This document shows positions 55,284-64,000 of a stretch of 64,000 nt of DNA, piece after piece (the stretch's first letter is position 1; every line of letters starts with the position of its first letter). The notes beneath the pieces are model-generated. The model was not told the DNA's origin and ran no database searches. It saw only the letters and a list, made by a program, of their open reading frames with translations. The stretch spans positions 4,650,001 to 4,714,000 of the forward strand of contig CM074127.1 in the NCBI GenBank assembly GCA_037178625.1, written 5' to 3'. Source of the DNA: Skeletonema tropicum (lineage: Eukaryota > Bacillariophyta > Thalassiosirophyceae > Thalassiosirales > Thalassiosiraceae). The translations under genes were made by a program, and so were the position numbers.

Positions 55284-56672
55284 TCACAGCTGAGCCTGAA
55301 CAAAATAATTGTTTCCATTCGCATCCGTTTGCATAGTATAGAGGCGTTGGCCTCCTTGAGCAGGGGCAGGATTTGCCGTGCTTGTAGTGAAGGTAGGAGC
55401 TATCTGACTTGGTGGAGGCGGAAGTTGAAGTTGTTGTTGCGATTGGGAGGCAGAAGCAGCTGTTGGCATTGCCATGTAGACGCCTTGTTGTTGTTGAAGT
55501 TGAGGTTGAACGAAGTATTGCTGCTGTTGAGGTGGACCATTGCTATTAAGGACCTTCTTCTCGTAGGTTTTCTTGTACCAATCTGGGGCCCTTCCACTAT
55601 CGTAGAACTTCTTAGCCTTGTCTGCATCAAACTTAGGCCCAGTAGGACAAAAGATGCAATCCTTGTACTGGTGTTTGTGGTTGTCGTGAAACTTGCACTG
55701 ACTGTAGAAGGGATTTTTCCCTGTTCCACGGTCATCACCTTTGTCGCCACCTTTACTTCCTCCATTGCGCTGATTACCATTGCGCTTGTCACCGTTGCGA
55801 TATTTATTCTTTCGGCGTCTATTCTTCCTTCCATCATCATTCGCATCATCATCGTTCTCATCATCATCCTCTCTCTTTCTTTTCTTCTCTTGATAGTTAT
55901 CTGAGATTTTCTTGAATTCTCGATTCCAATAGGGCTGGAGGAGGTCAAAGACATCCGTCCAGTCCATCTCGTTTGCTCCTCCATTAGCGGCATCAAACGG
56001 ATCCTCTCTTTGTTCGTCTTTGATGTAGAGCTGGGCATCGTCAGTGAGGCCGTTCCAAACCGCTTTGAGCTTAGCATTATCAGTAGTTGCCGGACCGGTA
56101 TGAGGGAGCATGTCGCAGAGCAACCAAAGAGCAGAGAGGCGGCGCTTGAAATCCTGAGGATCATAGAAAGTACCGCGGTAGTGATGGTTCTTCCATTCGA
56201 GACTCATAATTCTCGTAGCCAAAGAGTCACCAGGAGAGTCATGCTTACTCCACTGAATAAACACAGACCCGAGAAGACGGATGAAGCCATCCATAGTCTC
56301 GGCGTCTGGGTGGTTTGGATCATACCAGAAGTGTCCATTTGCTCGAGTAGTGTCCCAGATGGTCTTGAGGGTTCCCACGAGAATATCACTTTCGTAGGTT
56401 TCGAATACGGTCTCGGGCGCCCATTGGACTTGGGTACAGAACTTAACGTAGGTCTCGTTTTGTAAGATGAATAGTTCCGCTTGATCGCCTAGAGCCGATT
56501 TTGAGCCGATTTTGATGAACTTCGACTTCTTCGTGCTGCCATCAGCACGTCGACCCTCAAGTTCTTGTTCTGCGTAGTTGTGTTTGTTGATGAGTTGCTC
56601 ATGAGAAGAGGCGGTGATTTGATTCTGTTGGATTTTGATGGCTAGAAGCCAAGCGTTTCTCGAAGTTGACAT
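55284..56672 (-). CDS. gag: Retrotransposon Gag
   Basis: 462 residues. The capsid-like N-terminal region includes FIRLLGSVFIQWSKHDSP and FKRRLSALWLLCDMLPHTG. A long basic/acidic linker (KKRKREDDDENDDD, then RRRKNKYRNGDKRNGNQRN) is followed by a Cys/His cluster CKFHDNHKHQYKDCIFC, a variant zinc-binding motif rather than a standard CCHC knuckle. The tail is Gln/Pro-rich. The frame ends with TGA at 55,284-55,286 and the pol frame continues without any shift. Confidence 0.88.
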   Translation of the reverse strand: MSTSRNAWLLAIKIQQNQITASSHEQLINKHNYAEQELEGRRADGSTKKSKFIKIGSKSALGDQAELFILQNETYVKFCTQVQWAPETVFETYESDILVGTLKTIWDTTRANGHFWYDPNHPDAETMDGFIRLLGSVFIQWSKHDSPGDSLATRIMSLEWKNHHYRGTFYDPQDFKRRLSALWLLCDMLPHTGPATTDNAKLKAVWNGLTDDAQLYIKDEQREDPFDAANGGANEMDWTDVFDLLQPYWNREFKKISDNYQEKKRKREDDDENDDDANDDGRKNRRRKNKYRNGDKRNGNQRNGGSKGGDKGDDRGTGKNPFYSQCKFHDNHKHQYKDCIFCPTGPKFDADKAKKFYDSGRAPDWYKKTYEKKVLNSNGPPQQQQYFVQPQLQQQQGVYMAMPTAASASQSQQQLQLPPPPSQIAPTFTTSTANPAPAQGGQRLYTMQTDANGNNYFVQAQL

Positions 56673-56839
56673 GGTAATGGTTAAGACAGTTATATGGGTG
56701 TAAATTTACAGTGTCCCTTCCAACTAAGTATACAGTTGGATTGGATAAGATTGATATATCAATTGATGTAGATAACAAAGATATTATTATGATTAGTTTG
56801 ACTGAAAGTAGATGTACGTTCAAGCTGCAACAGAGCAGC

Positions 56840-56859
56840 CCTTGTTGATAAGGGCGCCA
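56840..56859 (-). promoter_or_regulatory. Candidate tRNA primer-binding site
   Basis: Minus strand reads TGGCGCCCTTATCAACAAGG about 170 bp before the gag start. TGG plus GCGCC is the usual start of an LTR-element primer-binding site, complementary to a tRNA 3' end (..GGCGCCA). Which tRNA is not determined. Confidence 0.4.
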
Positions 56860-57303
56860 ACTTTTAAATCCGATAAAACAAGAAACGAAAAACATAGAGT
56901 ATGAAATAAGATTCGTGTCCAGGTGACTGTGACAATTCTTGCCAAATCGTATCTATCGTCATCAATAGGCGCCTGAGCCGCTGCTAGTGGCTCATTATAG
57001 TCGGCGTTGATATCAAACAAGCACATTTGAACGTCAAACAAGGATTGCGCTGACTGAACCGATGCTACAGTGTCGTAGCTGATACGAGAGGTCCAGTGTG
57101 AGTTGGCCAGCAGTAAGACTCTGAGCCAAATCGTATCTATCGTCATCAATAGGCGCATGAGCCGCTGCTAGTAGCTCATTATAGTCGGCGTTGATATCAA
57201 ACAAGCACATTTGAACGTCAAACAAGGATTGCGCTGACTGAACCGATGCTACAGTGTCGTAGCTGATACGAGAGGTCCAGTGTGGGCTGGCGTGCAGCAC
57301 CAC

Positions 57304-58410
57304 ATTCTTGCCAAATCGTTATCTATCGTCATCAATAGGCGCATGAGCCGCTGCTAGTGGCTCATTATAGTCGGCGTTGATATCAAACAAGCACATTTGA
57401 ACGTCAAACAAGGATTGCGCTGACAGAAGCGATGTTACAGTGTCGTAGCTGATACGAGAGGTCCAGTGTGGGCTGGCGAGCAGCACCACATTCTGCCAAA
57501 TCGTATCTATCGTCATCAATAGGCGCATGAGCCGCTGCTAGTGGCTCATTATAGTCGGCGTTGATATCAAACAAGCACATTTCAACGTCAAACAAGGATT
57601 GCGCTGACTGAACCGATGCTACAGTGTCGTAAATGATACGAGAGGTCCAGTGTAGGCTGTCGTGCAGCACCACATTCTGCCAAATCGTATCTATCGTCAT
57701 CAATAGGCGCATGAGCCGCTGCTAGTGGCTCATTATAGTCGGCGTTGATATCAAACAAGCACATTTGAACGTCAAACAAGGATTGCGCTGACTGAACCGA
57801 TGTTACAGTGTCGTAGCTGATACGAGAGGTCCAGTGTGGGCTGGCGAGCAGCACCACATTCTTGCCAAATCGTATCTATCGTCATCAATAGGCGCCTGAG
57901 CCGCTGCTAGTGGCTCATTATAGTCGGCGTTGATATTAAACAAGCATATTTGAACGTCAAACAAGGATTGCGCTGACTGAACCGATGCTACAGTGTCGTA
58001 GCTGATACGAGAGGTCCAGTGTGAGTTGGCCAGCAGTAAGACTCTGATCCAAATCGTATCTATCGTCATCAATAGGCGCATAAACCGCTGCTTGTGGCTC
58101 ATTATAGTCGGCGTTGATATCAAACAAGCACATTTGAACGTCAAACAAGGATTGCGCTGACTGAACCGATGCTACAGTGTCGTAGCTGATACGAGAGGTC
58201 CAGTGTAAGTTGGCCAGCAGTAAGACTCTGAGCCAAATCGTATCTATCGTCATCAATAGGCGCATGAGCCGCTGCTAGTGGCTCATTATAGTCGGCGTTG
58301 ATATCAAACAAGCACATTTGAACGTCAAACAAGGATTGCGCTGACTGAACCGATGCTACAGTGTCGTAGCTGATACGAGAGGTCCAGTGTGGGCTGGCGT
58401 GCAGCACCAC
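57304..58410. repeat. Higher-order repeat, right copy 1 (1107 bp)
   Basis: Six monomers in a fixed variant order. The marker AATCGTTATC lies at 57,314. The next copy follows directly. Confidence 0.92.
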
Positions 58411-59517
58411 ATTCTTGCCAAATCGTTATCTATCGTCATCAATAGGCGCATGAGCCGCTGCTAGTGGCTCATTATAGTCGGCGTTGATATCAAACAAGCA
58501 CATTTGAACGTCAAACAAGGATTGCGCTGACAGAAGCGATGTTACAGTGTCGTAGCTGATACGAGAGGTCCAGTGTGGGCTGGCGAGCAGCACCACATTC
58601 TGCCAAATCGTATCTATCGTCATCAATAGGCGCATGAGCCGCTGCTAGTGGCTCATTATAGTCGGCGTTGATATCAAACAAGCACATTTCAACGTCAAAC
58701 AAGGATTGCGCTGACTGAACCGATGCTACAGTGTCGTAAATGATACGAGAGGTCCAGTGTAGGCTGTCGTGCAGCACCACATTCTGCCAAATCGTATCTA
58801 TCGTCATCAATAGGCGCATGAGCCGCTGCTAGTGGCTCATTATAGTCGGCGTTGATATCAAACAAGCACATTTGAACGTCAAACAAGGATTGCGCTGACT
58901 GAACCGATGTTACAGTGTCGTAGCTGATACGAGAGGTCCAGTGTGGGCTGGCGAGCAGCACCACATTCTTGCCAAATCGTATCTATCGTCATCAATAGGC
59001 GCCTGAGCCGCTGCTAGTGGCTCATTATAGTCGGCGTTGATATTAAACAAGCATATTTGAACGTCAAACAAGGATTGCGCTGACTGAACCGATGCTACAG
59101 TGTCGTAGCTGATACGAGAGGTCCAGTGTGAGTTGGCCAGCAGTAAGACTCTGATCCAAATCGTATCTATCGTCATCAATAGGCGCATAAACCGCTGCTT
59201 GTGGCTCATTATAGTCGGCGTTGATATCAAACAAGCACATTTGAACGTCAAACAAGGATTGCGCTGACTGAACCGATGCTACAGTGTCGTAGCTGATACG
59301 AGAGGTCCAGTGTAAGTTGGCCAGCAGTAAGACTCTGAGCCAAATCGTATCTATCGTCATCAATAGGCGCATGAGCCGCTGCTAGTGGCTCATTATAGTC
59401 GGCGTTGATATCAAACAAGCACATTTGAACGTCAAACAAGGATTGCGCTGACTGAACCGATGCTACAGTGTCGTAGCTGATACGAGAGGTCCAGTGTGGG
59501 CTGGCGTGCAGCACCAC
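58411..59517. repeat. Higher-order repeat, right copy 2 (1107 bp)
   Basis: Marker AATCGTTATC at 58,421. By eye, no difference from copy 1 was found. Confidence 0.92.
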
Positions 59518-60624
59518 ATTCTTGCCAAATCGTTATCTATCGTCATCAATAGGCGCATGAGCCGCTGCTAGTGGCTCATTATAGTCGGCGTTGATATCAA
59601 ACAAGCACATTTGAACGTCAAACAAGGATTGCGCTGACAGAAGCGATGTTACAGTGTCGTAGCTGATACGAGAGGTCCAGTGTGGGCTGGCGAGCAGCAC
59701 CACATTCTGCCAAATCGTATCTATCGTCATCAATAGGCGCATGAGCCGCTGCTAGTGGCTCATTATAGTCGGCGTTGATATCAAACAAGCACATTTCAAC
59801 GTCAAACAAGGATTGCGCTGACTGAACCGATGCTACAGTGTCGTAAATGATACGAGAGGTCCAGTGTAGGCTGTCGTGCAGCACCACATTCTGCCAAATC
59901 GTATCTATCGTCATCAATAGGCGCATGAGCCGCTGCTAGTGGCTCATTATAGTCGGCGTTGATATCAAACAAGCACATTTGAACGTCAAACAAGGATTGC
60001 GCTGACTGAACCGATGTTACAGTGTCGTAGCTGATACGAGAGGTCCAGTGTGGGCTGGCGAGCAGCACCACATTCTTGCCAAATCGTATCTATCGTCATC
60101 AATAGGCGCCTGAGCCGCTGCTAGTGGCTCATTATAGTCGGCGTTGATATTAAACAAGCATATTTGAACGTCAAACAAGGATTGCGCTGACTGAACCGAT
60201 GCTACAGTGTCGTAGCTGATACGAGAGGTCCAGTGTGAGTTGGCCAGCAGTAAGACTCTGATCCAAATCGTATCTATCGTCATCAATAGGCGCATAAACC
60301 GCTGCTTGTGGCTCATTATAGTCGGCGTTGATATCAAACAAGCACATTTGAACGTCAAACAAGGATTGCGCTGACTGAACCGATGCTACAGTGTCGTAGC
60401 TGATACGAGAGGTCCAGTGTAAGTTGGCCAGCAGTAAGACTCTGAGCCAAATCGTATCTATCGTCATCAATAGGCGCATGAGCCGCTGCTAGTGGCTCAT
60501 TATAGTCGGCGTTGATATCAAACAAGCACATTTGAACGTCAAACAAGGATTGCGCTGACTGAACCGATGCTACAGTGTCGTAGCTGATACGAGAGGTCCG
60601 GTGTAGGCTGGCGAGCAGCACCAC
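59518..60624. repeat. Higher-order repeat, right copy 3 (1107 bp)
   Basis: Marker at 59,528. Nearly identical to copies 1 and 2, but its last monomer has the GTCCGGTGTAGG variant, also seen in the left copy at about 51,233. Confidence 0.92.
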
Positions 60625-61659
60625 ATTCTTGCCAAATCGTATCTATCGTCATCAATAGGCGCATGAGCCGCTGCTAGTGGCTCATTATAGTCGGCGTTGA
60701 TATCAAACAAGCACATTTGAACGTCAAACAAGGATTGCGCCGACAGAAGCGATGTTACAGTATCGTAGCTGATACGAGAGGTCCAGTGTGGGCTGGCGAG
60801 CAGCACCACATTCTTGCCAAATCGTATCTATCGTAATCAATAGGCGCATGAGCCGCTGCTAGTGGCTCATTATAGTCGGCGTTGATATCAAACAAGCACA
60901 TTTGAACGTCAAACAAGGATTGCGCTGACAGAAGCGATGTTACAGTGTCGTAGCTGATACGAGAGGTCCAGTGTGGGCTGGCCAGCAGCACCACATTCTG
61001 CCAAATCGTATCTATCGTCATCAATAGGCGCATGAGCCGCTGCTAGTGGCTCATTATAGTCGGCGTTGATATCAAACAAGCACATTTGAACGTCAAACAA
61101 GGATTGCGCTGACTGAACCGATGCTACAGTGTCGTAGCTGATACGAGAGGTCCAGTGTGAGTTGGCCAGCAGTAAGACTCTGAGCCAAATCGTATCTATC
61201 GTCATCAATAGGCGCATGAGCCGCTGCTAGTAGCTCATTATAGTCGGCGTTGATACCAAACAAGCACATTTGAACGTCAAACAAGGATTGCGCAGACATA
61301 AGCGATGTTACAGTGTCGTAGCTGATACGAGAGGTCCAGTGTGGGCTGGCCAGCAGTAAGACTCTGATCCAAATCGTATCTATCGTCATCAATTGGCGCA
61401 TGAGCCGCTGCTAGTGGCTCATTATAGTCGGCGTTGATATCAAACAAGCACATTTGAACGTCAAACAAGGATTGCGCTGACTGAACCGATGCTACAGTGT
61501 CGTAGCTGATACGAGAGGTCCAGTGTGAGTTGGCCAGCAGTAAGACTCTGAGCCAAATCGTATCTATCGTCATCAATAGGCGCATGAGCCGCTGCTAGTG
61601 GCTCATTATAGTCGGCGTTGATATCAAACAAGCACATTTGAACGTCAAACAAGGATTGC

Positions 61660-63613
61660 GCCGACTAAAGCGATGTTACAGTGTCGTAGCTGATACGAGA
61701 GGTCCAGTGTGGGCTGGCGAGCAGCACCACATTCTTGCCAAATCGTATCTATCGTCATCAATAGGCGCATGAGCCGCTGCTAGTGGCTCATTATAGTCGG
61801 CGTTGATATCAAACAAGCACATTTGAACGTCAAACAAGGATTGCGCTGACAGAAGCGATGTTACAGTGTCGTAGCTGATACGAGAGGTCCAGTGTGGGCT
61901 GGCGAGCAGCACCACATTCTGCCAAATCGTATCTATCGTCATCAATAGGCGCATGAGCCGCTGCTAGTGGCTCATTATAGTCGGCGTTGATATCAAACAA
62001 GCACATTTGAACGTCAAACAAGGATTGCGCTGACTGAACCGATGTTACAACAAGCACATTTGAACGTCAAACAAGGATTGCGCTGACTGAACCGATGCTA
62101 CAGTGTCGTAGCTGATACGAGAGGTCCAGTGTGAGTTGGTCAGCAGTAAGACTCTGAGCCAAATCGTATCTATCGTCATCAATAGGCGCATGAGCCGCTG
62201 CTAGTGGCTCATTATAGTAAAGGTTGATATCAAACAAGCACATTTGAACGTCAAACAAGGATTGCGCTGACTGAACCGATGCTACAGTGTCGTAGCTGAT
62301 ACGAGAGGTCCAGTGTGGGCTGGCCAGCAGTAAGACTCTGATCCAAATCGTATCTATCGTCATCAATAGGCGCATAAACCGCTGCTAGTGGCTCATTATA
62401 GTCGGCGTTGATATCAAACAAGCACATTTGAACGTCAAACAAGGATTGCGCTGACATGAAGCCGATGTTACAGTGTCGTAGCTGATACGAGAGGTCCAGT
62501 GTGGGCTGGCGAGCAGCACCACATTCTTGCCAAATCGTATCTATCGTCATCAATAGGCGTATGAGCCGCTGCTAGTGGCTCATTATAGTCGGCGTTGATA
62601 TCAAACAAGCACATTTGAACGTCAAACAAGGATTGCGCTGACAGAAGCGATGTTACAGTGTCGTAGCTGATACGAGAGGTCCAGTGTGGGCTGGCGAGCA
62701 GCACCACATTCTTGCCAAATCGTATCTATCGTCATCAATAGGCGCATGAGCCGCTGCTAGTGGCTCATTATAGTCGGCGTTGATATCAAACAAGCACATT
62801 TGAACGTCAAACAAGGATTGCGCTGACAGAAGCGATGTTACAGTGTCGTAAATGATACGAGAGGTCCAGTGTGGGCTGGCGAGCAGCACCACATTCTGCC
62901 AAATCGTATCTATCGTCATCAATAGGCGCCTGAGCCGCTGCTAGTGGCTCATTATAGTCGGCGTTGATATCAAACAAGCACATTTGAACGTCAAACAAGG
63001 ATTGCGCTGACTGAACCGATGTTACAACAAGCACATTTCAACGTCAAACAAGGATTGCGCTGACTGAACCGATGCTACAGTGTCGTAGCTGATACGAGAG
63101 GTCCAGTGTGAATTGGCCAGCAGTAAGACTCTGAGCCAAATCGTATCTATCGTCATCAATAGGCGCCTGAGCCGCTGCTAGTGGCTCATTATAGTAAAGG
63201 TTGATACCAAACAAGCACATTTGAACGTCAAACAAGGATTGCGCTGACTGAACCGATGCTACAGTGTCGTAGCTGATACGAGAGGTCCAGTGTGGGCTGG
63301 CCAGCAGTAAGACTCTGAGCCAAATCGTATCTATCGTCATCAATTAGGCGCATAAGCCGCTGCTAGTGGCTCATTATAGTCGGCGTTGATATCAAACAAG
63401 CACATTTGAACGTCAAACAAGGATTGCGCTGACTGAACCGATGCTACAGTGTCGTAGCTGATACGAGAGGTCCAGTGTGAGTTGGCCAGCAGTACGACAT
63501 TCTGAGCCAAATCGTATCTATCGTCATCAATAGGCGCATGAGCCGCTGCTAGTGGCTCATTATAGTCGGCGTTGATATCAAACAAGCACATTTGAACGTC
63601 AAACAAGGATTGC
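61660..63613. repeat. Second higher-order pattern, two copies of about 977 bp
   Basis: An unusual junction, GATGTTACAACAAGCACATTT, joins two monomers with a deletion at 62,045 and again at 63,022, exactly 977 bp apart. Flanking variant order also matches over much of the interval. Copy limits are approximate. The copies are more diverged than the 1107-bp copies. Confidence 0.7.
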
Positions 63614-64000
63614 GCTGACATGAAGCCGATGTTACAGTGTCGTAAGCTGATACGAGAGGTCCAGTGTAGGGCTGGCGAGCAGCACCACATTCTGCCAAAT
63701 CGTATCTATCGTCATCAATAGGCGCATGAGCCGCTGCTAGTGGCTCATTATAGTCGGCGTTGATATCAAACAAGCACATTTGAACGTCAAACAAGGATTG
63801 CGCTGACATGAACCGATGCTACAGTGTCGTAAATGATACGAGAGGTCCAGTGTAGGCTGGCGTGCAGCACCACATTCTTGCCAAATCGTATCTATCGTCA
63901 TCAATAGGCGTATGAGCCGCTGCTAGTGGCTCATTATAGTCGGCGTTGATATCAAACAAGCACATTTGAACGTCAAACAAGGATTGCGCTGACTGAACCG

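Larger units (their letters stand above)
51614..56934 (-). mobile_element. Ty3/gypsy retrotransposon fragment embedded in the satellite
   Basis: 5.3 kb on the minus strand carrying gag and pol in the order gag, protease, reverse transcriptase, RNase H, integrase, the Ty3/gypsy order. The satellite resumes on both sides in the same orientation. About 17 bp of the monomer (between GTGTGGG and ATTCTTGCC) are missing at the junction and no target duplication is visible. No long terminal repeat pair is present: the 3' side is cut inside the integrase, and the 5' side keeps only about 75 bp upstream of a primer-binding-site-like TGGCGCCCTTATC (56,847-56,859, minus strand). Confidence 0.93.
56935..64000. 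repeat. Satellite array, right block (about 38 monomers, runs to window end)
   Basis: Continues the same monomer and orientation as the left block. Variants include GGGCTGGCGAGCAGCACCACATT against GAGTTGGCCAGCAGTAAGACT (both in the same unit position), CATAAACC against CATGAGCC, and CGTAAATGATACG against CGTAGCTGATACG. Each monomer contains a near-perfect palindrome: arms ATGAGCCGCT and AGTGGCTCAT, loop GCT (example 57,343-57,365). Confidence 0.97.

Noticed and set aside
51614..56934. Satellite blocks acting as the LTRs of the retroelement
   Set aside because: They are long tandem arrays extending far beyond the element, lack a direct TG..CA bounded pair, and the PBS-like site is preceded by non-satellite sequence.
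49701..64000. Dozens of minus-strand open frames of 60-116 codons in the satellite
   Set aside because: They repeat with the monomer, shift frame every unit because 184-185 is not a multiple of three, and show no codon-level conservation beyond DNA identity.
49718..64000. CRISPR-like regular array
   Set aside because: Whole 184-bp units are repeated with no unique spacers, and the genome is eukaryotic.
1..64000. tRNA or rRNA genes
   Set aside because: No cloverleaf or rRNA core sequence recognised on reading; a dedicated scan would be needed to exclude a tRNA.

Overview
The window is nuclear DNA of a photosynthetic stramenopile, most likely a diatom and probably a centric one. The case rests on gene content and structure. 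A single polypeptide fuses UDP-glucose pyrophosphorylase to phosphoglucomutase, an arrangement known from diatoms and relatives. A 1524-residue carbamoyl-phosphate synthetase with a mitochondrial-type leader resembles the animal CPS I/III (urea-cycle) lineage. Introns are few, short (about 70-120 bp) and GT..AG. Several proteins begin with signal- or plastid-type leaders. Species cannot be fixed from the sequence alone.

Positions 1-49,700 form a compact gene-rich arm with about 24 genes, nearly all alternating in strand, so that neighbours share short promoters or converge with 3' gaps of about 40-270 bp. In order: TM9SF nonaspanin (-), tandem HMG-box protein (+), small unknown (-), a pogo-like MITE, a SAP-domain membrane protein (+), cystathionine beta-synthase (+), STT3 with an ankyrin-like tail (-), SDHAF3 (+), ribosomal protein uS10/RPS20 (-), UbiE/COQ5 methyltransferase (+), ARFRP1-like GTPase (-), SAP-PPR protein (+), NIPSNAP protein (-), UDP-xylose synthase (+), UGP/PGM (+), carbamoyl-phosphate synthetase (-), SDP1-like patatin lipase (+), EGF-like membrane protein (-), a proteasome-alpha-like protein with a signal peptide (+), a Cys-rich membrane protein (-), ornithine aminotransferase (+), CK2 beta (-), a coiled-coil protein (+), a METTL21-type methyltransferase (+), a second MITE and a second coiled-coil protein (+).

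Positions 49,718-64,000 are quite different. They hold a satellite array with a monomer of about 184.5 bp that reaches the window end. Part of it is organised as a six-monomer, 1107-bp higher-order repeat present in three near-identical consecutive copies, with a fourth copy on the other side of an embedded 5.3-kb Ty3/gypsy fragment. Gag and Pol of that element lie in the same frame, separated by a single TGA. The element has no LTR pair and is cut inside the integrase. The array could be centromeric or subtelomeric heterochromatin; which one is not decidable here.

Functional threads: UXS and UGP/PGM are adjacent and both act on UDP-sugars (chrysolaminarin and UDP-xylose supply). CPS and ornithine aminotransferase, both with mitochondrial-type leaders, point to the ornithine-urea cycle. 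STT3 belongs to N-glycosylation. Many conserved genes carry isolated one-base shifts; four located exactly are all single-base insertions. Consensus errors of an incompletely polished assembly are the simplest reading, so gene spans below bridge these shifts where homology continues in the next frame.
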